Assembly (NCBI RefSeq): GCF_042186555.1
Contig: NC_133326.1
Span: 96,408,288 to 96,472,287, forward strand
Direction: 5' to 3'
Length of the DNA stretch: 64,000 bases
From: Aquarana catesbeiana
Lineage: Eukaryota > Chordata > Amphibia > Anura > Ranidae
Made by a program: the position numbers and the translations under genes
Part shown: positions 32,111 to 44,060 of the stretch, one piece after another
How positions within the stretch are numbered: position 1 is the first letter of the stretch
How the letters are laid out: each line of letters opens with the position of its first letter
The notes under the pieces: model-generated
Told to the model about the DNA's origin: nothing
The model's input: the letters and a program-made list of their open reading frames with translations, nothing else
Database searches by the model: none

Positions 32111-32519
32111 TTAAAGTGGAACTTTAGTCAGAAAATGAAGTCCTGCTAAGCTTCAGGCTGGCCCCCTTTGCAGGTGTAGCTATATAAAACATTAAAAAGA
32201 AGTGACTGTACTGTTTAAAATTCAGTAATACATTGTCTCACCCTGCTCTGCACATGCTCAGTTGTTCTCTGTTTTTTGGCACTGAAAATCGGAGCCATTA
32301 GAGACCAATCCACTGAAAGCTTAAAGATTTACTGCTGCTCAGGGACTCTGGGTTACAGGAAAATGACAACCTGTCGTTTTCGTAAGAAACAGGAACAATG
32401 CTGGAGGCAATTTACAGCACACACTTATTTTGGTAGCATAATTATTTATGTAGAATGTATGCTCCTTGTTAAAGAACTTTATTTTGTAACAAGTTGTTAT
32501 GGGTAAAGTTCAGCTTTAA
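32111..32519. mobile_element. T2/Kolobok-like MITE
   Basis: Begins TTAAAGTGGAACTTTAGTC and ends GTAAAGTTCAGCTTTAA, bounded by TTAA. 409 bp, non-coding. A C-run follows at about 32531-32547. Confidence 0.75.
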
Positions 32520-32549
32520 CATCCCCTGCAACCCCCCCCCCCCCCCCAT

Positions 32550-32805
32550 AATTGTAAATTGATTAAAATAAATAGTAATTGACCCAAGTATTCCACTATA
32601 TTGTTTGAATTTTGACCGTTTATACAGATATGTATAAATTGGTGTTTTTTAGAGTAAAAATATTCCTGTACTATATCAGCTGGATAAACATAAATTACAA
32701 AGAACTGCCATTTTATTTATTTTTTAAATCAGTTTTAAAGCTTACATTTACTGGGTTGAAAGTCCAAAGTTAAAATAGTTTGAAACTATAAGAAAAGAGC
32801 TTTTA
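32550..32805. other. unassigned AT-rich sequence
   Basis: Nothing recognised. Confidence 0.3.
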
Positions 32806-33189
32806 AAAATTAAAAAATGAAGGAACACTATCATCATTTAAAAGTTACAAAGAATATAACAGAATATGTAAAAAGAAAATCAAGGCAACAGAAATTGAAA
32901 ATGAATGACAAGTTGCAAAAGAGAGTAGGAAAACCCCCCAAAAATTCTACAACTATATTTACAGTAAAAAGTTCAGGTCTGAGCATGTAGGACCTTTACT
33001 AGATACTTTTGAGCTGGTTTCTGAGGACATAGAGAAGGCTAATTTATTAAATACCTTCTTCGGCTCTGTGTATGCAAAGGAAAATGATGAGGCTCAAATC
33101 CCTTACAGGAATAATATTGACATAACTCCAAATTATCCATGATGGCTCAAAATTGGTTATATTAATAATAGTTCAGAAACATTTAAACA

Positions 33190-34395
33190 AAAAAAGGTGA
33201 ATAAAGCACCTGGACCAGATGGCCTACATCCAATAGTCATCAAAGAGTTTAGCTCTGTTATATGTAAGCCATTGTTTTTAATTTTTAAAGACCCTTTAAT
33301 GACTGGTATGGTACCACTGGATTGCCATTTATCCAATGTGGTGCCTACATTCAAAAAGGATCAAAGTCTTTACCAAGTAACTACAGATCGGTTAGTTTAA
33401 CTTCTATGGTCCGGAAGACACTGGAGAGTTTAATAAATGAACACATAGAAGAGTTTTAGCTATAAAATGATATTTTAAACAATAGTCAGTATGGATTCAC
33501 AAAAGACCTAAGTTGTCAAACAAAGTTTATTTTATGAGAAAGAAAGCAAAAACTTAGACAAAGGTGTGGCTGTGGATGTAGTATACCTAGATTTTGCCAA
33601 AGCATTTAGCACAGTTCCCCACACACGACTAATGTGTAAATTACAGTCTTAGAAAATCCCATTTTAAATAGAAAACTAGCTAAAAGACCATATTAGTGTT
33701 TCATACTCTGGTCTAGGGTTTTTTGTGGTGTACCCCAAGGTTCAGTGTTGGGACCATTACTTTTTAACATATTTATAAATGTTATAGAGTTTGGGATTAA
33801 AGGTATGATTTTAGTTATTGCAGATGACACCAAGCTATGCAGTGGAATAATGCCCATACAGGAGGTCTTCAATTTATAAGCCGACCTCAGTGCAATATTT
33901 AATTGACCAATTCTGTGGCAAATGAGGTTTAATGTTGATAAATGTAAAGTTATGTACTTGCAGGCTAAAAACGTGTATGGATCATACACACTAGGAGGAG
34001 AGCAGCTGGGGGAGTCAATGGTGGAGAATGATATGGGTGTCCTAGTAGATTACAGACTTTATAATAGCATGCAATGCCAAGCTGCAGCTTCTAAAGCTAG
34101 CCAAACACCTTCTTGTATCAAAAGAGGTATAGACTCCAAATAGAGAAATATAATTTTGCCCCTGTACAAATCATTAGTAAGACCTCATCTGGAATTTGCA
34201 GTTCAGTTTTGGGTTCATAAAATGGATATTGGGGAACTGGAGAAAGTGCAGGGAAGGGCAACCAAACTAATAAGAGGCATGGAGGAACGCAGCTATGAGT
34301 AAAGATTAGCTGAATTTAATGTATTCTCTCTCAAGAAGAGGAGATTAAGCGGGGATATGATCAATATGTATAAAATACATAAGTGGTTCATTATC
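33190..34395 (+). pseudogene. CR1-like reverse transcriptase, copy 2
   Basis: Segments in order: KAPGPDGLHPIVIKEF (33205 on), PLMTGMVPLDCHLSNVVPTF, then SVSLTSMV-like text, VDVVYLDFAKAFSTVPH (33570-33630; motif A with the catalytic Asp replaced by Ser), a frameshifted VPQGSVLGPLLFNIFINVI, ADDTKLCSG (33816-33843; here the ADD catalytic pair is intact), MRFNVDKCKVMYL, and GVLVDYRLYNSMQCQAAASKA. Several stops. The motif A substitution alone would abolish polymerase activity. Confidence 0.85.
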
Positions 34396-34404
34396 AGAAA
34401 CCAT

Positions 34405-34812
34405 GAATCAGACCGAGACAAAAGTATAGTTAAATCACACTTGTTTAATAATAATTAGGTAAACAGAGTAAACATAGTCAAAACAAGCCAGAGTTCAGTA
34501 ACCAGTTCGGGTAGTCAGCCAAGCAAATGTCAGAGAGCCAGAGATAAACGTAGTAGTACAGCAAGCAGGATCAGGAACCAGAAGGAATGTTAGCCGAGCA
34601 AGTCTTCAACAGGAACACAGGAGAAAGTCTCTGTGATGTTGACAAAAGCGAAGGCAGAGATCAAGTAAGCTGGACGGCTTTAAGTAGGCAGGACTGACGA
34701 GCAGAATCAACAACAGCTGCGTAACTGTGGAGAGAGATGGGAGCTGGCAATTAGCCAACAGCTGAGCGGCCAGCTCAGAGAAGGAAGGGCTGAGCCCAGC
34801 CCTGATATCCAT
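34405..34812. repeat. repeat inserted in CR1 copy 2
   Basis: Sequence from GAATCAGACCGAGACAAAAG to GCTGAGCCCAGCCCTGAT interrupts the LINE between its YKIHKWF text and the SYSLSGHYKVHSLHLEEKRF text. It is GC-balanced with many CAG and AGCAAG motifs. I recall this style as a common frog repeat but cannot place its family. No coding content and no clear target duplication. Confidence 0.5.
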
Positions 34813-35265
34813 ATAGTGAACTTGGTGTTGAGTTATTCACTTTCAGGTCATTATAAGGTGCACTCCTTACATCTGGAGGAAAAGAGATTTAACCTTCACA
34901 TACGGAAAAGCTTCTTCACAGTAAGAGCTGTGAAAATGTGGAATAGATTCCCTCAAGAACTAGTTCTGGCTAGCTCAGTACTCAGTAGATTGTTTGTTTT
35001 AAAAAAGAGCTGGATGCATTCCTAAATGCACAAAATATATCTAAAATTGAATCTAATAATGCCAGGTGTAGTTGACCCAGGTAATATCCGATTGCCTCCT
35101 GGGGGACCAGGAAGGATTTTTTTTTTCCCACACTAGAATGCTTTATTGTATTTATTTTTGGCCTTCCTCTGGTTCAACTATGAGTATAGAATTGTGTATC
35201 TCAAGGTTTTCTATTTGTTTTTTTAATTGGTTGAAGTTCAACCTGACTAACTATGTAACTATGAG

Positions 35266-36624
35266 AGTCATGCACTGTGTATGGATTAGCTGCTTATGGC
35301 AGTGGTTTTCTTTTGTGTGCCCGCATCCTAGCCATAGGTGAATCTGTCTTTACTGTTCCAAGGGCAGCTCACAAAGGACTATACCTTCCATACTGCTCTT
35401 TGGACAATTTTGATGTAAAAGGGCTGAAAATGTACATCCTGGGGGTAACAACGCTGCCTCAGACAACCTTGTCAATCCAGGGCCAGAAGTTGCAGTATGT
35501 CATTTACTAGCAGAATCACCAGGCATAAGAAAAGAAAACCTGCAAAAAATTTGCAACAGACTGAACATATGTAAAATCTGCAAAATCCCCAATGAATTGA
35601 TCTTTTTGTCTAGCTAGAGAGCATTCTGGCTCTTGCTTATTCTGCTGTCCTTGCAGGTTGCACTAAACGGTTTAAAATGACAGTTATGGTATATATAATA
35701 CATTATTTTTTTTCTCTCTCTTTTACTGATACTGCAGGCAGTTCTTTTATATACAAGTAACAAGACCAAGCAGATATTGCTAAAATATAATAATAAAGGA
35801 TTACACCACTACAGTGTGCTGGCTAGGGGTTCAGAAATTAATACATAACAAAGAGTAAAAACTGCTGAGCACCTAAGTATACAGACGCATTGCAGAATAA
35901 ATTGTAAAAGAATGTATTTTATTCAAGTTATACGTATCAGAGAACCCTAACCAATAAAAACGCTTAAAATGAAATCTGAATGACATCTATGTGTCATATT
36001 AAACCTCCTGGGCCTTGTATGCACTCCCATTTTCTAACGCTTCTATACCTTGCTTTACACATTATGCCTTACACCTCTTCATTCAAATCATGCTGGTTGA
36101 TAGCGTTTTAGAACTTGTAGTTATTTATTTATATATAGAGTTGTGTATATACCAACTGGGGAACATTTAGTTGATGTTTATGCAATTTTATATTGATTAT
36201 ATAACGCTTAGATCTTGTCTGCACCATTTTGTTCGCTGGTTCAATAATTGATAATTCATTAAAGAACGTTTGTAGAAAAATTACAAGTCAGCAGCTACAA
36301 ACACTGTGGCTGCTGACTTTTAATAAACAGGTTCTCACCAGCCGAGGAATTCAGTGCTGCCACCACCCTAGCCGGTTCTTCACTGGTCTTTGGGTCCCTG
36401 CCGCCTCCATCTTGAGTGTGGGAAGCCGGCTGTGACTTCCTGCTGGCTCACAGCTAGCTCCCCAGTGCGCTTCAGTGAGACGCACTGCACTTTCTGAATG
36501 GTCCTGCTGTCTCCTGTGACATGTCCCCGGAGGTTGCAGGTAGGTACCTTTCAGGAATAGGTATCTGCTCCAAGAAAAGAAAATTTACAGTCGTGGCAGG
36601 GAGGAGGATAATGAACTGAACTTC
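35266..36624. other. unassigned sequence, about 1.3 kb
   Basis: No splice-bounded conserved coding stretch and no terminal repeats found. Confidence 0.4.
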
Positions 36625-36680
36625 TGATTTTTTTTTTTTTTAAGTATAGATTTTTATTAATTTTATAACATTTGTCACCA
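36625..36680 (-). repeat. LINE-like 3' tail on minus strand
   Basis: A T-run at about 36628-36642 followed by AGATTTTTATTAATTTTATA; on the minus strand this reads as an AATAAA signal just before a poly-A tract. Family unassigned. Confidence 0.4.
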
Positions 36681-36904
36681 CTTGTACAGTTACAGAGGTT
36701 GCTGAACTTCTGATTATAAGTGACGTTCCACAATAATGTCACTGCAAAAAGAAAAAAGGGCACTGCTCCAAAAGGTGCATGCCAGGAACATAGCTCTTCC
36801 TCAAAATCTTTCTTCAGCCAGAACAAACACATGGAGAGACCCTCCATACAGACCACTCCTGCTGACTTGTTTCACTCTTTTGGGATTAACCATAGATTCT
36901 CTAC

Positions 36905-36939
36905 TCTCTACAAATAAGCCCATAAGGTTGAAACGAGTC
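36905..36939 (+). other. decayed hammerhead-like module
   Basis: Plus strand: ACAAATA in place of CTGANGA (36910-36916), one A, stem II GCC-CATAA-GG (36918-36929), GAA, ACGAGT (36933-36938), C. Same register as the others. Core and stem I are lost. Confidence 0.4.
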
Positions 36940-38600
36940 AGTAAGGTGAAGTGCGTAGGCAGGGACTCTGTGTTTGGTCTGGCTGAATAAAGTGTTTTAG
37001 GAAGAGTGATAGTCATTATTGGACATTATTTGTACAGTTGCATTGGACAGATGCCTTTTGTATTGCTAGGGATTTCTCTCTTTTTTTTTTTTAAGTGTTT
37101 TTATGGGTATGGGTTTACTGATATGCATAATTGATACCACTAAGATGTATGGGTGTGCCTATGTGTGTGCATGCATGTGTCTGTTTGCATGCAACAATGT
37201 TGGGGTGAAGGCTTTAAAGTGTTGTTTTCTAGCTAGAAGTAATGTGAATATACCGGTAGTTATTATCATAGATACCTTAAATATAATATATGGCAATATA
37301 ATATTTCTAATCCAATATTTTGCCGCAATCTCTTACAACAAAGATTGAGTGTGTGCTGCGTTATTCAGAAGCACTTGTGTTCGTTTTCTCTGTTAGATGT
37401 GTTTCAGTAGTAGACAGCAAATTTCTGCTTTTCCAGATGGCAGCGCAGAATACTGGCATATCAGTCACGAAAATGGTTTGCAGATAAAACAGATTTTAAA
37501 GCTGATCTGTGGGTAACAAATCATGTTAACATTGTGCTGGTGCTAGTAATACTGTGAACTGCATCCCATACTGTTTATGTCAGTTACAACAGTCACCTTC
37601 AGTGAAGGTTCCTAAAACACTGAAATGGCTTTCCTCACATGCGAATATTGATCAAACTGTGTTATTGCCTAACCGTGACTTGGATTTAATCAGCTCTGTA
37701 GCTATTGAACATTTTTCTCTACGTATACATACATCTTGCAGGCATAGGCGAAGTATCACATTAAATCCCATATGCTGTGTCTTGCTGATAATGTCTTGGG
37801 TTGATGTGGGCGCCATTTGATGCCATTTATTGATTTTAGTAGCTTTGTATAGGTTATAAATTGCATTTTTAATGTATCAGCAGGCCTTTGTAACTAAGCC
37901 TTTAACCTCCTGTCTTTCAAGGTGGCTTCCAGACTTATTATGCAAAGAAAGCCGATTATTTACATTTTAATGTTAGACAGAGTTTTATATTAGACAAAAA
38001 CAAAAAACTGATAGTACCGTATTTTTAATTAAAAAAAAATAGAATAAAAAAAATATAAAAATTATAAAAATGTATGCATAGCTTTTTTTAATGAAATAAA
38101 TCAGGATTATTGAGCAGTGGGGAGGCTACAGTTGTAGCCTCTGCTACAGGACCCATGACTTTGGGGGTCCCAGTGTATAACAGCCAAAGGATATGTTGAT
38201 TTTTACAGGTGCAGACATATTATATTATATTATATTATATTATATATGTTTGTAGAAATAAATGGAGTGGAACTAATAACAACAATGTTCATCTCCTAGT
38301 GCTATTACCCCTATAAATGATTGAGTTCATATCAAAGTTAAACCATGGAAATTTAGATATAGCATTGAAGCTACAATCAAAACTTTTAAAAAAACAATAT
38401 CAACTCTTATTTTTAGAAAATATTAAAACAGATTACATATGTATAAAAGAGATATGATGTATATAAGATAATCAATTTATAGGGTAATTGTGTGTATCTG
38501 TTTTTTGCTGCTATTTGTGTGCTGCTATTTTATTATGTGATGTCATATGGCCCTGGTTCACCTTTTGTAGCACTAGAGAGGTTTACCTGTGTCCATTGTC
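36940..38600. other. unassigned sequence, about 1.6 kb
   Basis: Contains a short TATAT pentanucleotide run (TTATA units, about 38216-38245). No gene or mobile element boundary recognised. Confidence 0.4.
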
Positions 38601-38923
38601 ATAGTCATTGTCTCACCAGCTACTTTATTAGGTACACCTTGCTAGTACTGGGTTGGACCCTCTTTTGCCTTCAGAACTGCTTAAATTCTTTGTGGCATAG
38701 ATTCAACAAGGTATTTCAAACATTCTGCAGAGATTTTGGTCCATATTGACATGATAACATCACGCAGTTGCTGCAGATTTGTCGGCTACACATCCATGGT
38801 GTGAATCTCCCATTCCACTACAACCCAAAGGTGCTCTATTGGATTCAGATCTGGTGACTGTGGAGGCCATTGGAGAACAGTGACCTCATAGTCATGTTCA
38901 AGAAGCCAGTGGTGAGATGATTT

Positions 38924-40032
38924 CTTTCTTTTTTTTTTGCCACATCAGCAAGACATTTTTCTGGGAGTCATGTTTCAGTTATTAAAATTCAAACTCGTCC
39001 CTTCACTTCGTCATATCATAGTGGCTGTTTTTATCTGCATTTTTACATAACAAATATATCACAGAGATGCCCTGTTTTACACTAAAATGCCCTCTTATAG
39101 CACATCCTGAGGTGCACCCCCCCTCCTACCCCGGTGCAAAATATTCTGAAGTCTTAAGTGGAATTAGTGGTGAATTAAATCCCCCAGTGCTCCCTTTTGT
39201 GCAGTGTGTCCCAAACTTTGAGTGCGTGTCTAGTAATATCCTGAGTTTCAGTGCTGCATTTTCTTAAATGTGGTGGGGTTCCAAATTATCTTATTCAACG
39301 TGGTTTTACTAATTTTATTTTCCATTGTTACCCATTGTTTTTCTCCATAACTCATGCCAAGGCAATTGCCTCATAGTACTTACGAATATCTGGTGCTCCC
39401 CACCCTCCCTTACACTTCTCTTTAGTTAACTGTGTAAAATTTAAACAAGGTTTTTTTCCTCTACAAATGAATCTAAAAAGCATCGTATGTAGACTTTTGA
39501 GGTATGCTTGTGGAAGTGATACTGGGAGCATCTGCATTTTATATGTGTTTTTAGGTAGTTTTACCATTTTATAGATGTTGATTCTACCTGCCCAGGATAA
39601 CTGTCCATGTGAAATTCTATTAAGTTCTTGCTTTATTTCATTGAGGAGGGGCATAAAATTTGCCTGGAACAGAGTCTCTTTTGAAGTAGTTATTTTAACT
39701 CCTAGATAATTAAGTTCTTTGTTCCCCCAAATAAATGGGAAGTGTTTTTGATATGAGTAATCTCTAAGCTTACCTTTGTTAATATCTAGCATTTAGTCGG
39801 GTTAACCTTAAAATTGGAAAGCTTCCCAAATTCTATTAATGTAGAATTTATGTTCGGGAGAGTAATCCTCGGGTGCGTAACATAGAACAGAATGTTATCC
39901 GCGTAGGCAGCCAGTTTATATTCGTCTTTGCCAATTTTTAACCCGCTGATGTCCGGGTTATGCCTAATCCTAGAGAGAAGGGGTTCAAGGGCCAACACAA
40001 AAAGCAGCGGGGAAAGTGGACACCTCTTTCTC
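38924..40032 (-). mobile_element. 5'-truncated L1-like LINE with 15-bp target duplication
   Basis: The target GTGGTGAGATGATTT is perfectly duplicated at 38909-38923 and 40033-40047. On the minus strand the insert ends in a poly-A tract (T-rich 38924-38938 on plus) next to the duplication, and its 5' end is cut inside the RT. These are the marks of target-primed reverse transcription. It lies inside a Tc1 transposase, splitting it between QQDNAPC and the LEHD region. Confidence 0.95.
39352..40030 (-). pseudogene. L1/Tx1-type reverse transcriptase fragment
   Basis: Minus-strand text from the 5' end: CPLSPLLFVLALEPLLSRIR (RT motif B region), GKDEYKLAAYADNILFYV (catalytic YADD altered to YADN), LIEFGKLSNFKVNPTKC, then after a stop ELNYLGVKITTSKETL, LSWAGRINIYKMVKLPK, MLPVSLPQAYL and KKPCLNFTQLTKEKCKGGWGAPDIRKYYEA. 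This order is that of L1-clade ORF2 after the palm. The rest of ORF2 and the endonuclease are absent. Confidence 0.88.
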
Positions 40033-40667
40033 GTGGTGAGATGATTTGAGCTGTTTGACATGGTGCATTATCCTGCTGGAAGTATCCATTCAAAAGATGG
40101 GTACACTGTAGTCATAAAGGGGTGGACATGGTCAGCAGCAATACTCAGGTAGGCTGTGGCATTTAAACAATGCTCAATTGGTACTAACGGGCCTGAAGTG
40201 TGTCAAGAAAATATCCCCCACACCATTACACCACCACCACCAGCCTGAACCGTTGATACAAGACAGGATGGATCCATACTTTCATGTTGTTGATGCCAAA
40301 TTCTGACCCTACCATCTGTATGTTACAGCTGAAATCCAAACTCATCAGACCAGACAACATTTTCCCAATCTTCTTTTGTCCAATTTTGGTGAACTTGTGA
40401 GAATTGTAGCCTCAGTTTCCTGTTCTTAGCTAACAGGAGTGGCACCCGGTGTGGTCTTCTACTGCTGTTACCCATCTGCTTCAAGATTCAATGTGTTGTG
40501 CATTCAGAGATAGTATTCTGCATACCTTGGTTGTAGTTATTTGAGTTACCTTTGCCTTTCTATCATCTCAAACCAGTCTGCCCATTCTCCTCTGACCTCA
40601 ACAAGGCATTTTCGTCCACATAAATGCCGCTCACTGGAAATTTTCTTTTTCGGACCATTCTCTGTAA

Positions 40668-41077
40668 TGCCGCGTACACACGATCATGTTGTATGTGAGC
40701 TTGTTGGAGGAAAGTCCGACCGTGTGTATGCTCCATCGAACATTTGTTGGCGGACTTTCCGCCAACAAATGTTGGCTAGCAGGTTCTCAAATTTTCCGCC
40801 AACAAATTTTTGTTGTCAGACTTTCCGATCATGTGTACACAAGTCCGTCGCACAAAAGTCCATGCATGCTCGGAATCAAGTACGAGCCGGAAGCGCTTGG
40901 TCTTGTAAAACTAGCGTTCATAATGGAGATATCACGTACGTCTTGTACGTCACTATGTTCGTAAATGTTGGCTAACATTTGTGTGACCGTGTGTATGCAA
41001 GACAAGTTGGAGCCAACATCCTTTGAACAAAAATCGACGGTTTTGTTGTCGGAAAGTCCGATCGTGCGTATGGGGCA
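40668..41077. mobile_element. Harbinger-like MITE inside the Tc1
   Basis: Ends TGCCGCGTACACACGATC and GATCGTGCGTATGGGGCA, flanked by TAA and TTA. The interior is built from inverted copies of GTTGGCGGACTTTCCG. Same family as 2980-3392. Tc1 sequence continues on both sides. Confidence 0.85.
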
Positions 41078-41353
41078 TTAGCCCTAGAGATGGTTGTGCG
41101 TGAAAATTCATGTAGATCAGCAGTTTTTTAAATATTCCAGACGAGCCCGTCTGGCAACAGCAACCATGCCACATTCAAAGTCACTTAAATCCCCTTTCTT
41201 CCCCATTCTGATGCTCAGTATGAACTTCAGCATGTCATCTTCACCACATCTAGATGCCAAAATGCATTGAGTTGTTGATATGTGATTGGCTGATTAGCAA
41301 TTTGTTTTACCAAGCAATTGAACAGGTGTACTTAATAAAGTGACCAGTGAGTG

Positions 41354-42365
41354 TATATCTTCCTGTTTGTGACTGATGTATAAAAAAAAGAGGATAGGGA
41401 AGTAAGGTGTTTCCCATCATATACAATCAGTTTAGAATAGTCTCACTGAGCTGAAATTATATAAAGAAACATCTTATTTGCCCCTGGCGACCATCTTGCT
41501 TTCACCTGTCATCCCAACTTAGAAAATAACACCAAATACCTGACTTTTTTTCTGTTTTTAATAACCCATTGTGCTGTTCCATATGTTGTATGAAGCATCA
41601 GATTTTTTTATTTTTTTCTCTGAATGTATTTTAAGCATGTGATTTTTTTTTTTGTCAAATGGCTAATAGTAATAACATGATATTCAATGAAATGTACTGT
41701 GCCCTTTGTAAAAATATTGTTGAATGCAAATGCCAAACCTGTAAGCCTTTCTGTCTCCCATTGAGCCTGACCAAAATACTCCCAATGTTTACATTCCTAC
41801 GTTCTGGCTTATTTCCAGGACACGCCAAACGTTGGTTACTCACCCCATAGGAGCAAGCATTCTTAGATCAAAATCAGCACATGCACGTGCTCTCTCTTCT
41901 CCTTTCTCAGCAGCTCTGAGCTCAGCCACCCTCGGATAAAGGGGAGAGAGTGCGCACTGTGCATGTGCAGCTTTTGCATCAGGAACCGTGAGGTTGGAGG
42001 TGGGCACCTAACATTTGCTTTTTCCTGGAAATAAGCCAGGATGTAGTAAAATAAACATTGGAAGTATTTTGACCAGGCTTCATGGATGGCAGATAGTTCC
42101 TACAGGTATGGCATTTGCGATAAACAATATTTTTGCAATGTGCACAGTGCATTTAATTGAATAGTATGTTATCATACCTGTAACCACAACCATTTTACAT
42201 AATTAAACAGGTAAAACACTTGCTCAAAGAAATTTACTAAGAGCATGGTGCATTTTAAACTACTGAGGCTCCTTGCCTACATGGACCAGTTTATGTAAAA
42301 GGTGAACTTAGCTTTTAAAACCATTGGCTGTTGAGACTGCTGAATAGGGATAGGCTCGTTGAACA
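41354..42365. other. unassigned sequence
   Basis: No gene or repeat boundary recognised; a T-run lies near 41641-41653. Confidence 0.35.
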
Positions 42366-42369
42366 AATG

Positions 42370-42640
42370 AACATATGGGGGATTGCAGCAAGTTCACCCA
42401 CCGCAGAGCGCCCCATAATGCACTGCGAGATCATAGTGCATTGACGGCTGCTGATTGGCCAAAGCATGCACCTGACCTGCATGCTTTGGCCAATCACAGC
42501 ACGATGTGCTGTGAGGGCCGTGACTGGCCAAAGGCAGGGTGCCTTTGGCCAATCATGGCTCAGGGGGTAAGTCCACACCACACACTATAAAAGGCTGCTG
42601 CTTACACGGCAGCCCTATATAGTGAATGAATAGAGATTAG
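42370..42640 (+). promoter_or_regulatory. CCAAT/TATA-bearing frog repeat, promoter-like
   Basis: A repeat with several GGCCAA/CCAAT motifs on both strands (GATTGGCCAAAGC at about 42456, TTTGGCCAATCAC at 42485, ACTGGCCAAAGG at 42523, TTTGGCCAATCAT at 42544), then TATAAAAGGC at 42586. Upstream CCAAT boxes with a TATA box about 35 bp after the last one look like a retroelement or satellite promoter on the plus strand. The transcript would enter the 42-bp tandem array. Function is inferred from motifs only. Confidence 0.5.
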
Positions 42641-42659
42641 GCAAGTAGTTAGTGTGCAG

Positions 42660-43320
42660 GTAGTTAGTGTAGTATGCAGTCAGTCAGTGTAGTGTATATA
42701 TAATACATTTCAGAGTATATAGTGCAGTTAGTGTAGTATATATAATACAGTTCAGAGTATATAGTGTAGTCAGTGTAGTATATGTAATAAAGTTCAGAGT
42801 ATATAGTGCAGTCAGTGTAGTGTATGTAATACAGTTCAGAGTATATAGTGCAGTAGGTGTAGTACATTTAATACATTTCAGAGTATATAGTGCAGTCCGT
42901 GTAGTATATATAATACGGTTCAGTGTATATAGTGCAGTCCGTGTAGTATATATAATACAGTTCAGAGTATATAGTGCAGTCTGTGTAGTACAGGGGTGTA
43001 GATAAGGGGGGAGTCAGGGGAGTTCAGTCAGTCAGTGTAGTGTAGTGTATATATAATAAATTTCAGAGTATATAGTGCAGTTAGTGTAGTATATATAATA
43101 CAGTTCAGAGTATATAGTGCAGTCAGTGTAGTATATGTAATACAGTTCAGAGTATATAGTGCAGTAGGTGTAGTACATGTAATACATTTCAGAGTATATA
43201 GTGCAGTTAGTGTAGTATATATAATATGGTTCAGAGTATATAGTGCAGTCCATGTAGTATATATAATGCAGATCAGAGTATATAGTGCAGTCTGTGTAGT
43301 ACAGGGGTGTAGATAAGGGG
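42660..43320. repeat. 42-bp tandem repeat array with higher-order duplication
   Basis: About 13 units of the form GTGTAGTATATATAATAC followed by AGTTCAGAGTATATAGTGCAGTC. The array is in two blocks (about 42660-43019 and 43025-43330), each ending TAGTACAGGGGTGTAGATAA, so roughly 340 bp has itself been duplicated. Because 42 is divisible by 3, frames stay open across units and give 14-residue repeats; these are not evidence of a gene. Confidence 0.92.
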
Positions 43321-44060
43321 GGGGTCAGGGGTGTTCAAACCCCCCCCCCCCGAGCATCCTGGCAAAATGCCCAGACAGTGTCCCTGCTGTTTAGCCTCAG
43401 CATCAGCACAGTAGAAGCAATTAGAGTTTCTGAGTGCAGCAGCCAGCCCCTCTTCTATTGTGCCCCATCCCCTCAGTTTAATAAGGGGTCCCCCTGAAAA
43501 GCAGGAAATTACTGTGAGGTCCCAGATGCCGGCAATTGACAGTGCACAGTTGAGGGAACTCCTAGACTCCTCCTTGGGGTATCATATGACACACCCGAAG
43601 GGAGACTGGGAATGCAGAAGTTTTCCTACTTCTGTACCGTGCTGAATCTGAGGTCTGGTAAGTGGGGATGCATCAATTTTCTGTTTTAGGAAGGAGGAAG
43701 TAAGAATTCCAGTCTGGGGGAATTTCTTTTGGTGGAGGGTTAAGAAAAGGAGGGTGGGTTTGCTTTTGGAGAAGGGGGGGGGGGGTTCTTGTAGAGAAGT
43801 TTACAGGGGGTGGTTAATGGCAGGGATTTTCTTCTGGGAGGGAGTTTGATTGGATGAAGGAAGATTTTCTTCATAATTAGAAATCTTTGCTGGGGGAGAG
43901 GGTATTGACTGAGGGAGATATTTTTGCTTTGGTAGGTCGGTTTAGAGACGGGGGGTTTATTTTTGGGGGGATATTTGAGGGAGGAAGATATTTTACAGTG
44001 GGAATCTTTTCTTGGGGAGAGAGGGTTCTTTGGAGGGAGAGGGAGATTGTTTTTCCTTTT
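43321..44060. other. C-run and G-rich low-complexity stretch
   Basis: A C-run at about 43340-43351, then from 43680 a G/T-rich, purine-skewed stretch with repeated GGGGAG, GGAGG and TTTTCTT motifs (a G-run at about 43776-43786). No gene supported. Confidence 0.5.

Larger units (their letters stand above)
32810..35265 (+). mobile_element. CR1-like non-LTR retrotransposon, copy 2
   Basis: A 5'-truncated LINE in plus orientation, running from the linker before the RT (SGPLLDTFELVSEDIEKANLLNTFFGS-like text near 33000) through RT to the 3' UTR ending ACTAACTATGTAACTATGA at about 35265. It is interrupted at about 34405-34812 by an unrelated repeat. It is closely related to copy 1 (shared GPDGLHP, PLMTGMVPLD and SMQCQAAASKASQ). 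Stops and frameshifts throughout. Confidence 0.85.
38604..41353 (-). mobile_element. Tc1-like transposon with two later insertions
   Basis: The left end TACTTTATTAGGTACACC and the right end, its inverse, GGTGTACTTAATAAAGTGAC, flank a minus-strand transposase remnant. Recognisable text includes GYFQQDNAPC (about 40050-40080), a split WPPQSPDLNPIEHLW region at 38810-38880 and a PLVPIEHCLNATAYLSIAADHVHPF segment (40100-40200). It is interrupted by an L1 fragment at 38924-40032 and a MITE at 40668-41077. Frameshifts and stops make it inactive. Without the insertions it is about 1.2 kb. Confidence 0.85.

Noticed and set aside
42664..43253. Open minus-strand frames with YYIYYT-type 14-residue repeats
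   Set aside because: A 42-bp unit without stops gives this automatically; no start context, splice site or homology.
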